DNA from: Marsupella aquatica | Taxonomy: Eukaryota > Marchantiophyta | Direction: 5' to 3' | Assembly: GCA_973895155.1 (NCBI GenBank) | Contig: OZ316897.1 | Span: 6,820,001 to 6,884,000 of the forward strand | Length of the DNA: 64,000 nt | Made by a program: the position numbers and the translations under genes | Notes under the pieces: model-generated | Told to the model about the DNA's origin: nothing | What the model saw: the letters and a program-made list of their open reading frames with translations, nothing else | The model's database searches: none | Shown: one piece after another, positions 21,417 through 32,071 of the stretch | Position numbering within the stretch: position 1 is the stretch's first letter | How the letters are laid out: each line of letters starts with the position of its first letter

Positions 21417-21968
21417 TCACTGCCTTACCAATTGTTCTTTCACTAGAGCATAACTTCCTCTCCCAGCCTGTGAAAGGTGTTTCACTTTGCCTCGAGCATT
21501 TGACATCAGTTCACTCTTGCTTTGTCCAGCCTCCGACATGAACCCTTTGATTAACCGTGTCCATTGATCCAGTTCCAATGATGGGGGTGGTGGCATTCTC
21601 CTATTAGAACCATTGTCTATCCACATCCTTTTCAACCTATGCCTCTCTTGTTTCAAAATCCTCATTGCATAATCTGATATGCAATCTTCAACTGGGCCCT
21701 TACCATCATTACCAACATAGTCCCACCGTTCAAGAATGTCCTTGCAGATAGCAGCCCAATCAGCTTTGTTCTGATTCCTAAACTCTATAATGCTCAAATC
21801 TAACCAACGCAATACTTCTCCTCTTAGGTCAGAATGCCAACGGTTCTTACCATCACATGTGGGAGTTATCCAACCATCGGAATTCACTTCTACTTTACCA
21901 AATTTGTTACTGTCTCCTGCCTTGGTACTCCCTGAAATGCTACTAGGTGCCCCTCCACGGCCTGGTGT
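21417..21968 (-). pseudogene. CACTA-2 second gene, Transposase_24-like exon
   Basis: This frame starts in the RGG/PGRGG repeat region, runs through WHSDLRGEVLRWLDLSIIEF, and ends with SKSELMSNARGKVKHLSQAG and RGSYALVKEQL. The last part follows the plant Transposase_24 (Ptta/En/Spm) pattern, a SE..NARxK block followed by G..SYA. A donor GTAAGG lies at the 3' end near 21424. Upstream the exon is cut in the Gly-rich repeat by LTR-D. The other side resumes at 26615. Confidence 0.7.
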
Positions 21969-22236
21969 CCCCCTGTGATGTCGTGCCAGGATCACGAAGT
22001 ACTTAGTTAAGCCTACAATAATGGCTAAATAAAGATTAGGTAGATATACTTAGGGAGTTATAAGGATCGAAGCCGATTGCAATATGTTTGGGGGACATTG
22101 TGATGGGATCTGATCCAACGGTCGTGATTAAGTGGGATTAGGGTTATGACCTAATCAGGGCTTGATCAGGTAAGCCATCAGGAGGCGGCTTCGTAGGGAG
22201 GGGACCGACACTCTGTACACTAGTGCAATTGCTTGT

Positions 22237-25200
22237 TTGATCAACCTAGGGAGGTGGAATCAGCTGCCGATCGATCAAAGGAGGTGGTTTGGGAAATTGC
22301 GCAAGTTCTTGGCATTCGATGGAATGAACATGGTGAATCAGGCAGGGAAGTTTTGGGGCTGTTTTCTTGAAGAAACAAGGCAGCTGATACCTACGTATGA
22401 AGACGTTGAGCCAGAGCGCGCAGCCAGAGAATGAGCAGAGCTTGCGCGATTGTGGGGAATTCACAAATCGGCATTCGTAGATACGGAGGAGGTGTTGGAA
22501 AAGTTCTCGTGGACACCCACCAGTGCGGAGCTTGACGAATTGCTAATTCGGAAGAATAAGGTCATGGGGATCAGGGAGGCAATCAAGAACGTCGGGCAAC
22601 CACTTTGGGAATTGAAGGGTCACACTGCAAAGTGGACGAAGGCAGCTATTCTTGGGGAGTATTCAGGCGCTGAAGAGATGAAGCGCAAGGGAGTTTTGGC
22701 ATCTGCAACTCCAGCAAAGCGAACTAGGTCGGAGAGACCAATCAAGATGGAATCCGGGCCAATTAGAGATCGGGCTGTAGAAGATAAAAACATGACAGGG
22801 TGGGCGAATAGGTTACCTATCGATTTACAATTACAGTTTGCAAGAGATGCGGATGAGGTCTTCAGTGCCGTTCAGGATAACAAATATGCAGGATATATGA
22901 ATGACATTGGGTTGGAGGGCTTTGTCATGTTGTCCTGGAGAATGATAGACATACCGGATGAGGATCTGTTGGACTTTGTGGGATGCTGGGAGGCTTCTTC
23001 CAACACAACGCTGCTGTATGGAAAGGTGTTCGAATTAACACCTGCGCTTATCGAAGCCGTGTTCGCTTTACCAAGAGGAAGGAAGACAAAGGTGGAGCAG
23101 AGGAAGATGTTGCCGGATGACCAGTTCAGGTCATTTCCAGGGCCTTCCACTAAGAATGGGTTTTTCAGGAATCAATGTACCAACCCACATATAGGGCAGC
23201 TGATTGATTTCCTGAGAGTCACATTGCATTGTACCTTGCCGAGAGCAAAAATCGGCAAAGCCCAGGTATTTTTGGTAGAGAATATCGATGCAAGCCGAGA
23301 CTACAACGGCTATCTCTTAATGCAGTTGAAGAAGGCATTAAACAAAGAGAAGCAAAGCATTGGGGAGGGAGCGGTATCCAGACTAGGGTACCATCTGCAA
23401 TTACTTTGCCGATATGCAAGAAGCCAGTCTTTTGCACCAGTGTTGCCTATTCAGGAGCGGATGCAGATCACTGCACCACTTGAGGAGGTGGAGGAGGACA
23501 AGGAGCCTCTAAACATACGACGCCACGGGAGGAAGTCGGCAACACAGGCAACACAAGAACGGGAGCATTCCCCTATCAAGGAGCCAGAGGTAGTAACATA
23601 TGATGTAGTGAGAAATCCGTTACGCCGGCCTACTCGCAATAATCCATATGCAGGCATCCAGTTGGTCGAGAGGAAGATGACTGCCAAAGAGAGAAAGAAA
23701 TATGACGAGCAAATGGATTTGGAGACAGATGAGGAGGTAAGCCGAGGCCAGGAGAGGCTGGTAGTAAAAGCTTCTAACAGAGCCCAAGTGAACGGACCCG
23801 TGGAGGAAGGTCAACCAGCAGCAGCCCAACAATTTTCAGAGGAAGAGATCGGGGGCTTTGGAGGAGAGGCCGACATGTTAGGTAGTCAGGTTAATGTGGA
23901 TGATTACAACGATGACTATGTCGATCACGGGGAGAGGCCGGTACCAGGAGTTAGAACGATGGGAAGGTTTTGTAGAAGACTTCCCGCAGTCTTCTATGGC
24001 AAACCGGAGGACCAGAAAATGCCAGAATCTCCTCCACCAGATGTGACGCTATTGGAATTTGACAAGATGAAGGAAGCTGAAGCCGGGCTACATGAGAAGA
24101 TTAAGGAGTGGGGGGCCTGGAATGCAGAACATGAATGCCAGCTACCAGGAGGAGAGTGGCTGGAAGGAATAAGACGGCTTAGTGAGAGGCAAGCCGAACC
24201 TCTCACTGACTTTGACCAATTACGGGCAGAAGCTTGGGAGAGACGACCTCAATGGCACATGCCAGTATCACCTGGGAGGTCAAACTATGCAAGAAATTGG
24301 GCTAAGGAGTATGGAGACATGTGTGGACTCTTAGCCTTAGAAATCTTCGGCAACGAGTTGGAATCCGGGCCATTTCTTAGAAAAGAAATGGCTGATCAGA
24401 CGAGACTGGAGGAGGCAATGACATTGGAGCGATTGAAGAAGGAGGAAGTAATCGCTCGGCTTCGCTCCATGGAGGCCAAAGTTGCTAAGACGAAGTCTGG
24501 TCAACCAACTCAGCAGGATCTCTTGGCTAGGTAGCAGGAATTGGAAGTGGCAAACAACCAATTGGAAAACTACCAATTGGATAACCAGCAGATCAAGGAA
24601 AAGTTGACAAAGATAGAGATGGAGTTAGCCGATTCAAAAGTAGAAGTATAGGGTTTAAATTGCCAAGTTGAGAGGCTCAGAAAGACGGCTAAGGAGCAGG
24701 CCACCCAGAGCGAAAAGGCCTTGGCAGAAGCCCAAAGGAAGTATGATAAGTTACTCGACCGGTTGGAGGCCATGCGTGAGAAGCATGATGACGCCATGTG
24801 CACGGCGGCCAATGATCACCTAAACCGGGTTCAACAGATACGCAAGGAGCTTCAGGAGGAGCTAACCAGGACAAAGCAGGCATGGACGAACGAGGTCACA
24901 AAATTGGAAGGTATCAACGACTCCTTGAAAGCAACCGTAGATAAGCAAGAGTTGGAGATCGTGCAGATCTTAAATGAGGAGTTGAAGACGGCCAAGGCCG
25001 AGATACTACGGCTTAACGATGAAGTTGAAGACGTATCTCAGGAATTGGAGGAGGGCAAGGATAAGATGATTGGGTTGCAGAGGCGTGCCGACAATCAAAC
25101 GCAGAAATTGAAGAAGTATGCCGAAGCAGGATATGGGTCACCAACTGAAAGGCTTCCCGACAGTAGTATGGTAGGCGGAAATATAGTGAAGCCAAAGCCG

Positions 25201-25701
25201 AAGCCAAGCTCCCTATTGTCAAGCGTGACTGGGGGCAAAGCCATGCAGTTGGTGGCAGACTTGGCAAAGACGTTCATGGGGCCAGGCGATAATAAAGTTA
25301 AGGCCCTTAAAGCCACTCCGGAGGAAGTCAAGAGCATGGCCGCTCACATTTGTGGTACTGTGGCCCTGAAGGCAGCGGTGGTAGAGGTAAGTATTGCGGA
25401 TCAACTTGGAGCTGCGGTAACAGGTTTAGATGATGATACTACTTCTATGGACGCACAGAACGTGAAACCGTGGGTTACTGAGACCGAGCGCATCGGGGAA
25501 AAGGCTTGGATTGAGGAAGTTAAGGCAAAGGCTCTCCAAGCCGTTTCCCAGGAGGATGCCAATGTAGATGCCGATGCCAAGACCGAGGCCGGGGCCGGCA
25601 AACCAGAAGCCGAAGTCGAGGAAGCCGAAGGGGTCAGGCCGGGGCCGATGGCAGGAGAAGGTGCAGAGTCGGAAGATTCGGACTTACCCCCGGTCATCTG
25701 A
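22237..25701 (+). pseudogene. LTR-encoded coiled-coil protein, family D
   Basis: About 1,155 codons in one frame, broken by three stops: TGA 22432-22434, TAG 24532-24534 and TAG 24649-24651. The first sits where family E has an Arg codon (CGA to TGA). The first clear ATG is at 22321; upstream the frame is open from a TTG at 22237. The protein parallels family E throughout: MVNQAGKFWG versus NVNQAAHFWG; the KRTRS basic block; a core with FRSFPGPSTKNGFFRN and CTNPHIGQLIDFLRV identical or nearly so; then an acidic segment, a long coiled coil and an Ala/Glu-rich tail. Function is unknown. Strong core conservation between families whose DNA has diverged suggests past selection on the protein. Confidence 0.78.
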
Positions 25702-26609
25702 CAATTAAAGAGGGCCAGTCATCGGTTGGAAGGAGGACGTAGCAGCAGGAGAAGGGCTTGGGCCAGAAGGGCGCGGCCGTTGTAGGATGGGATAGGGCAA
25801 GTAGCACCCTGTCGGTTTAGGTAGTAGTAGATGCTCGTTTCACACAGGGTTCCGGGCTATTCAAGTTTTTAGGTGATAGTTTTTTGGTAGGATTATCGCG
25901 GTGGAAGGCCGTGTGTGGTGGTTAGGATTTCCGTTTGTTTTTTCCTGAATGCGCTGCAAGGATAAAAACCTGGGCAGCGTGGCTTCGGGGGCTTTTTCTT
26001 AGTCAAGGCTTTAGTGTTAATCTGTATTGTTGTGAGCACAGGAAGCTCTCGGCTAAATCTAGACCGCAGGGTATCAGTAAACCACCAGTTCCCTTGGATT
26101 TCTGAGCAATTGTTTGAATTGAGTTGGCCTCGTTGCATAGTTCGCAGATTCTTGCCTTCCAAGAAATTGAGTGTTATGATATCTGTTGCTTGATCAATTT
26201 GAGTCAGACAGGGTGAACTGTTGAGCAAAATACAATCGCATTGTCTTGATTGGAGACTGCCCAATCAAACTCTGAGAGAAAAGTGAGGATTGAGAGTGTT
26301 AGTCGGTGAAGTGTGGGTTGAGTCAGTCTGAAAAAGACCTTCAACCAGCTTAAGAAATTAAGCCGTAGAGGTACATTCCGGGGGTGGAATACAAATATAC
26401 CTGAAGAAGTTAAAGCGGAATTAGGTGTCTCAGTTGTGCACAATTCACAAGCCCAGTGAAAGAATCGGTCCGGTAAGTGTGGATCGAAGGAGAGTATCGC
26501 GTTTCCAAGCCGAATAGCTGCCATAAGGCAAGAGGACGGACATAAACAAGTGGTTTATGATCGGTTGAGGGTAGTTCTCGGGGTTAGAGGTCTTGGGAAA
26601 CGTGCCACA
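25702..26609 (+). promoter_or_regulatory. Family-D LTR 3' part, probable promoter/R/U5
   Basis: Non-coding tail of the unit. It shares short blocks with the family-E tail: GAAGCTCTCGG (26042), GAGTTGGCCTC (26120), TAGTTCGCAGA (26138) and the motif ATTCCGGGGGTGGAAT (26375-26390). Shared blocks in otherwise diverged LTRs are likely transcription start, R or packaging signals. I could not pick a TATA box with confidence. Confidence 0.5.
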
Positions 26610-26614
26610 CCCCC

Positions 26615-27572
26615 CACGGCCTGGGGTCCCTCCACGGCCTGATCTCCCCCCACGGCCTGGATTGCATTGTCCAAACCTCCCTGGAGTCCCTGCACATTTA
26701 TGGGATCCATTAGGTAAGTATGAAGCATAAATTTTGCTGCCAAATATACACTGGACTTCAGAGCAATTTTGCAATGACCAAGTTACCTCTCCCTTGGCAC
26801 ATAGATGGTTCTGGACCACCTGTCCAATTGCTTTGTCTTGATGAATTAGGGCCGTTTCTCCCGCCTATGAATGATTGCCTCCTATCTGAACGTGGATGGC
26901 CTTTGTTGTTTTCGTGATTGTCTCAATCAGAGTCTGCATACCAACAGGTACATGCCACACTTATGGACCTGTAAGATAAACTCTTTGCCCTAGCTAGCTA
27001 GACATCAGAGAAGTCCATATTGAGCTAAATCTCTACTACCATCACAAAATCACTAGCACAAGGCACTTACTTGTCCAATCATCCTCCTCACCTTTCCATT
27101 GCCCTCTGTACCCGTCTCTACCACGCTCTGGGTGTTCATATTCATCCCATCCATCTTCTGCTCCATCATAGTCATCATCATAATCATCACGCGTCCCTTG
27201 CCAATAACTCTGGCTCCTTCTAGGGTATGGATTATGTGATTTCTCTCTAGCTGCCCACCTACCTGGCACTTCATGAGGGCCCTGTGCATCCTGCACAGGT
27301 GCATTTTTTTGTGAGCCCCCTGCATCTGGGTCTCCATCCATATCCAATCTTTCCTCTTCACCCCACTCTCCAAGCCCCATGTCTGTCTCCATGTCATCAC
27401 CCTCTTCCCCCATAGCTTCTGCACAGCACCCACAACCAAACAGGGAGAATTAGCACACTAAATTCAAAGTATCAATCAATTTCATGCATATCCAACTATC
27501 CTAAACATCATTCCAGGCATCAATTCCCGTTCTATGACTCTGTGCAGGTAGTCATCCTCAACCTCATACTTG
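26615..27572 (-). pseudogene. CACTA-2 second gene, 5' exons
   Basis: Minus strand. A short exon (about 26694-26615) encodes a GTPGRFG..GRGGRSGRGG repeat after acceptor ATGTGCAG. Another, near 26780-26890, gives NWTGGPEP. A larger acidic/Tyr-rich exon (about 27413-27070, donor GTAAGT) begins EEGDDMETDMGLGEWGEEE. The first exon (27482-27572, continued at 30032) encodes IGKYEVEDDYLHRVIERE. This is the same order as in CACTA-1: helical start, acidic block, RGG region. Exact exon edges are approximate. Confidence 0.6.
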
Positions 27573-27577
27573 CCAAT

Positions 27578-30026
27578 TGTGACGCCAATGACATGGTCCT
27601 TATTTTGTAATCTGATTAAGTAGGTTGCTGTATGCAAGGAGTAGCTATTGATATTGCATAACAATTAACAAGATGGCAAGAATAAGGGCAATCATGGCGT
27701 TAAGAGTAGGGAAATAAAAGCTATGTCGCGGGTGGTCGATGACCATATCTCTTTCAATATGTCACCAAATCCGGATCTGTAAAGAGCATTGGAAAGATCT
27801 GGTCAAGGCGAGTAAAATCGATATAAAACACTCGGGAAACGGTGGTGTATTAAGGAAGATACGGCCTGATTAGTGTGACGGGTTAACTTGTGGCCGGAAT
27901 TAGCGGGTTCGGTTTCAGTTTCGGGTTAACCCAAGCTCGACCACGGCTTAGCTTATGTGAGCACGGCTTCAGCTTAGCTCAGGTCAGCACGGCTTCAGCT
28001 TAGCTTAGGTCAGCACGGCTTCAGCTTAGCTCAGGTAAGCACGGCTTCAGCTTAGGCTTAACCCGGGTTCGGATTAGATTGATCCCGGGTTAGACTTAAC
28101 TCGGGTTAGCCTAAACTCGGGCTCAGGTTAGCATAGGTAAGCTCGGGTTCGGGCTCAGCTTAGGCTAGGATAGCAGATAGCGGATAGCGGGTAGCGGCCT
28201 AACCCAAGACCACGGGTTAGCTCTACTCGGGTTAGATAGGATAGCTAGGTTAGCCGAACTCGGGTTAGCTATGTAACTCGGGTTAGCGCAACAGTGAGTA
28301 CCCCCTCTCGGTTACGGGGGCATAACTCTCTGTGTATTTGACCAAATCGGCTATAATTGACCTCGTTGGAAAGAGGAGCTCAAGCCGCTTCCAACGCTGT
28401 TATCCACGCAGCAAATGGTTGAATACAGAAATCGGGAGAGGAGGCGTAAGCTCGCAAAAACCATGGAGGAGGGCCGAATCCGAAGTACATAGCCAATTCG
28501 AGATAGAAATAAAGTTGCGAGTTAGGGTTCAGTAGTTAGAGATAGTGGCGGCTCTGTTAGGGCTGGGATGGGGCTCCAGCAGCGTAGCATCCACCCATTT
28601 GGGCTCAATGAGAGAGTATATAGAGCAGCCCTCCGGTAGAGGCAGGGGGGGAACTTCAGTTGTGTGATCTCACTTAGACTGAGTAGCAGGGAGGAGCTTT
28701 GTGCAAGCAAGGCTGGACTTGGACGCTGCGTGTTGGGGAGAGCTTGGTTGTGCTATTACTCAGGGAGTAATCAGCCAAGCTTCACAACAACGGGTTGCTA
28801 GGTTTGCGAGCTGGATTGTGGCTCTTTCTAGTGGGCAACACAACTGGGTTCTTTTCCCCCGATACAGAGCCTTGGTGAAGGTGATGTGTTGGTGATTGTA
28901 AACTGTGGGGAGGATTTCAATGCGATTTGCGGTGGGCACATTAGGGAGGCTGAGGTACTGATTTAGGGGCAGCAGGAGGAGCATTTACAGTTCAGTCTGG
29001 CAAGGCTACGTGATCCATGGGGAGTCCCGGCCTTTGTCTGGTGGAGAGCACTAAGGGATCTATGGCCAGAGCTGAGCTTGCAGGGCAAGCATGAGGCCAG
29101 GCCTCATTGTAGTTTGGGGTAGATCGCCGTTAGGCCTGGTACCAGCTTTGAAGTCGAGTCAACTGTGCATGCGTACTTGACATTCTGAAATGGAGGTGTG
29201 AGATCTGTACGTGCCCCCAAGAATGAAGTGCAGTGAAGGAGGTTGAGTTCAGGATTGAGTTTGCAAGGCAAGTACGGGATTGGTTCGAGTCCAATCTGCC
29301 GTCGCAATCTGGAGTGAGTCGGGCTCAGGTTCAGGATTGAGCTTGCATGGCAAGCACGGGGCTTGCGGGGCAAGCACGTCGCAATCTGGAGGAGACAGCC
29401 TTCGGGCCTAGTGTTCGGATCAAGTGTTCTCAGTGAACTATTGTGCACATCTTTGAATCCAATTGAGTTTTCCTTTCAGGCCTCATTTCTCTCATGGATG
29501 TGTGTGTGTGAGGCAATCTGAGTGTATGATGAGACTAGCAGCGCCACTGAGAGGTGTACCGGGTGCATTGAAGTGGGTTGGGTGAGGGCTGTCACAGCTC
29601 TGATTGCTGAGAGTGGAATGGCAGAGTGGTGGGGCAATGGCTTAGAAGTCCCTAAGCCGGGAATCAGTCAAGAGTCACTGGTTTATGGGTACATTCCGGC
29701 GGCGGAATAGAAACATACCTATGACAGTAAGCATACGTATAGACCTATGCGCACCGTAGCGCTAGGCCCTGTGTGTACGGGCCCGATATGAAGACCCCTT
29801 CTCACCAGAACTATCATGAGCGCAGATCTGATCCCCAACCTTGGTTCCTTGGGATTGAGCTTGGGTGATGTGTGATAGAGCTTTGCTATGATAGTCTGGT
29901 GTTAAGGGCATAAATTGGTGTTTATCGGCCTTCACAACATCCCTTCGTGATCCTCAGGTACAAGGAGATGGTTTTGGCACCCATAGTGACGTCTTTGGTG
30001 TTAAGACCCATGTCAATCGCGTGACA
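27578..30026 (+). mobile_element. Family-F solo LTR-like unit without a gene
   Basis: A 2,449-bp unit starting TGTGACGCC, ending CGTGACA, flanked by CCAAT (27573-27577 and 30027-30031). Termini resemble families E and D. It carries ATTCCGGCGGCGGAAT followed by AAACATACCT at 29693-29718, as in the other LTRs. No frame related to the LTR protein is seen. Inside are a GGTTAGC/CGGGTT-rich part (27880-28310) and non-coding DNA. It interrupts CACTA-2 just after the TNP2 stop. Confidence 0.72.
27961..28056. repeat. 26-bp tandem repeat in LTR-F
   Basis: The unit GCACGGCTTCAGCTTAGCTC plus AGGTCA starts at 27961, 27987, 28013 and 28039 (the last partial), with one or two changes per copy. It lies in a longer stretch of related words (CGGGTTAGC). 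Confidence 0.85.
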
Positions 30027-30031
30027 CCAAT

Positions 30032-31216
30032 CGCCAGCTGTTGCCTATTGCACATCATCAACCTCATCATATTCCATCTCCCTAGGTTCATATGTCTCTC
30101 TCAATATCAACAGGATGTAGTCGGTCCCTGCCCGAGTTGGAAGTACAATCTCCTGACTAGGATGCTCGAATGCAGCATGGTCATCCAAACTGAACTCTAC
30201 TTTACTTCCATCCATCCGCCTGTTCCGTGCTTGGCTATGGCATACCACCCTCTAGTCATATGACCCCTCCACATCTAGAAAGAAAGCCTGTTCAACTTGG
30301 TTAGGAAAAACAAAAGGCTCAGACCATTCTGGTACTCTGGACCTAAAATTGGCCAACAAGAACCCATTAGGATCACGCTTCATGGTGGCCCTTGGCCTCT
30401 GCCATTCTAATTTCACCCATGCTCCCTTCATCAATATTACAGGGACACTTGTGTTACCATTATTCAAGACCCAAATGTCTGTCAACTCCCCCATGTAACC
30501 CATCTTCATCCACCCCCTCTGTTCTTAAGAGGTTCTCTGCTCAAACACAGATATGAAACCATAATCATATGATACACAATGGTCACCCTACTCATCCCTC
30601 ACTCAATAATGATTTCCATAAGCTCTCATCCGTTTGTAGGTCAGAATAGACAATCGTGGTGGCACAGATAGAAGATACAAATCCTTCTCCATATTTGGGT
30701 GATGTCTACTATGCTCTCGAATTGCCACGCGAATCCACTGCTCGAACTGTGGGAAGGGATCCTGCTGCCCAGAGTGTGCAGCTTTTTGCATATATTATAT
30801 TCCCTGCAATATGAGGTACAGGCATAGTTAGGTCTAAACAACACATGACAACCTAAGATCACCCTTGGAATAGACAAGAAGCATCACAACAAAGGCAAGT
30901 CAATTCAATCACTCACCTCCACCATGGTTGCATAGGCTCTATGTTCGCCAACACATATGAATGAGCCTTGTCTCGAATCGCAATAGACAGCTACACAACA
31001 CGTCCCACACCTTCAACAACCTTGCCACTCACTCCATTATCTTCACCAGATTTCCAAACTCTTGTCATAGCTTCACCAGACCCAGCCATGTACTCTGTTA
31101 GGAACCCCAACGTCTCATCCTTAATGTACCCCAATGCCATGGAAGCCTCTGACCTGTAGTATGTTCTCACATGACCTTTCAACAACTTCATGTATTGCTC
31201 CATAGGGTACATCCAT
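30032..31216 (-). pseudogene. TNP2 transposase, C-terminal part (CACTA-2)
   Basis: Minus strand. The first piece, from 31213, reads WMYPMEQYMKLLKGHVRTYY, then ALGYIKDETLGFLTEYM, and later SYVLANIEP. This is the pattern of the DUF4218 domain that follows the catalytic part of TNP2. Next comes LYLLSVPPRLSILTYKRM, then NGFLLANFRSRVPEWSEPFV and VEQAFFLDV, and VVCHSQARNRRMDG, the pattern of DUF4216. Stop at 30045. Two stops interrupt it: TAG near 30990 (CAG expected) and TAG at 30252 where CACTA-3 has Trp. The gene is cut at 31217 by CACTA-3 inside the WMYP motif, so its catalytic N-terminal part lies beyond the window. Confidence 0.78.
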
Positions 31217-32071
31217 CACTAGAAGTATCCGAGGTGAACTAAGACTGCAATATGTGACTCATTTTGGCTCATGTGACTTCATTGTGACTCAACGTGACTT
31301 GACCCACGTTGTGACCCTTGGAGTTGCAAAAGTTGAGACCAAAAAATGGAAGTCACTATTGATACTGGGCTTTGCAACTTGCTTGATACCCATTTGTGAC
31401 TGATCTGTGACTTTATTGTGGAGTCTAGCCTTGTTTCTACGTGACTGCAATATGACTTTAACGAGTCACATGGTAAGTCATATACATGACTTGCTCGCAT
31501 TCAACAACGACTAGCGTGTGACCATTTAGTGTCACAGGAGAGACCAATGGAGACCCTGGCCCGGGTCACACAACAGAACCATTTGGGACTCTATATACTC
31601 ATGTTTATAACTAATAAGGTTCACATGCAAGTTGTAACCATGACTAATGAACACAGAGGGACAGTTCATAAGGAGAGAGAGCACTTCACATTACAATACA
31701 TAGAAACCTGATGTTCTAACTTTAGAAATATAACACATTGAATACAAGAAATGAACATAGCATGAATGACATCCACATCAAACAAAGCATCATATAAGCA
31801 GATCCTACATAAAACATTCATAAGAATTAAACATAATCACAATCTTGCTCTAAAATTTAGATCATTTGAATTCCAATGGAATAGTTTACAATGTGATCAA
31901 TGTAATTCAGACAAAACAGGAACTCATAATTGATGACTGCAGGATGAGATAACTGAAAGCACATGCATGATACTATGAATCTCCAAGAGGACATGATTCT
32001 TGTACTCCTTCTTCACATCTAAAATCTACATAACATGACTCACACTACAAACAAATAATGGCATGACATTG
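31217..32071. repeat. CACTA-3 3' subterminal repeats and flank
   Basis: From about 31250 to 31530 the word GTGACT(C/T) or its complement occurs more than ten times in both orientations. These are CACTA subterminal repeats, presumably bound by the second-gene protein. From 31530 to 32071 the DNA is AT-rich with no supported gene. Confidence 0.7.

Larger units (their letters stand above)
21974..26609 (+). mobile_element. Family-D solo LTR-like unit carrying a gene
   Basis: A 4,636-bp unit that starts TGTGATGTC, ends GTGCCACA and is flanked by CCCCC on both sides (21969-21973, 26610-26614). It has no internal repeat, primer site or pol. Size, TG..CA ends, 5-bp duplication and position of its gene match the family-E solo LTR, so I read it as a solo LTR of a related family. 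The target is the Gly-Arg repeat of the CACTA-2 second gene. The C-rich target makes the exact duplication uncertain by one base. Confidence 0.8.
7283..31216 (-). mobile_element. CACTA-2 (En/Spm-like) transposon, interrupted
   Basis: The terminus at 7283 reads CACTAGTAGAAACC, a typical CACTA end, next to 3-bp flank TGG. The genes run on the minus strand, so this is the 3' end. The pieces are 7283-8372, 19833-21973, 26610-27577 and 30027-31216, separated by MULE-1, LTR-D, LTR-F and CACTA-3. In each case joining the pieces restores the target sequence minus one duplication. The 5' end lies beyond the right edge, on the far side of CACTA-3. It is a different subfamily from CACTA-1 and CACTA-3. 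Confidence 0.82.
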
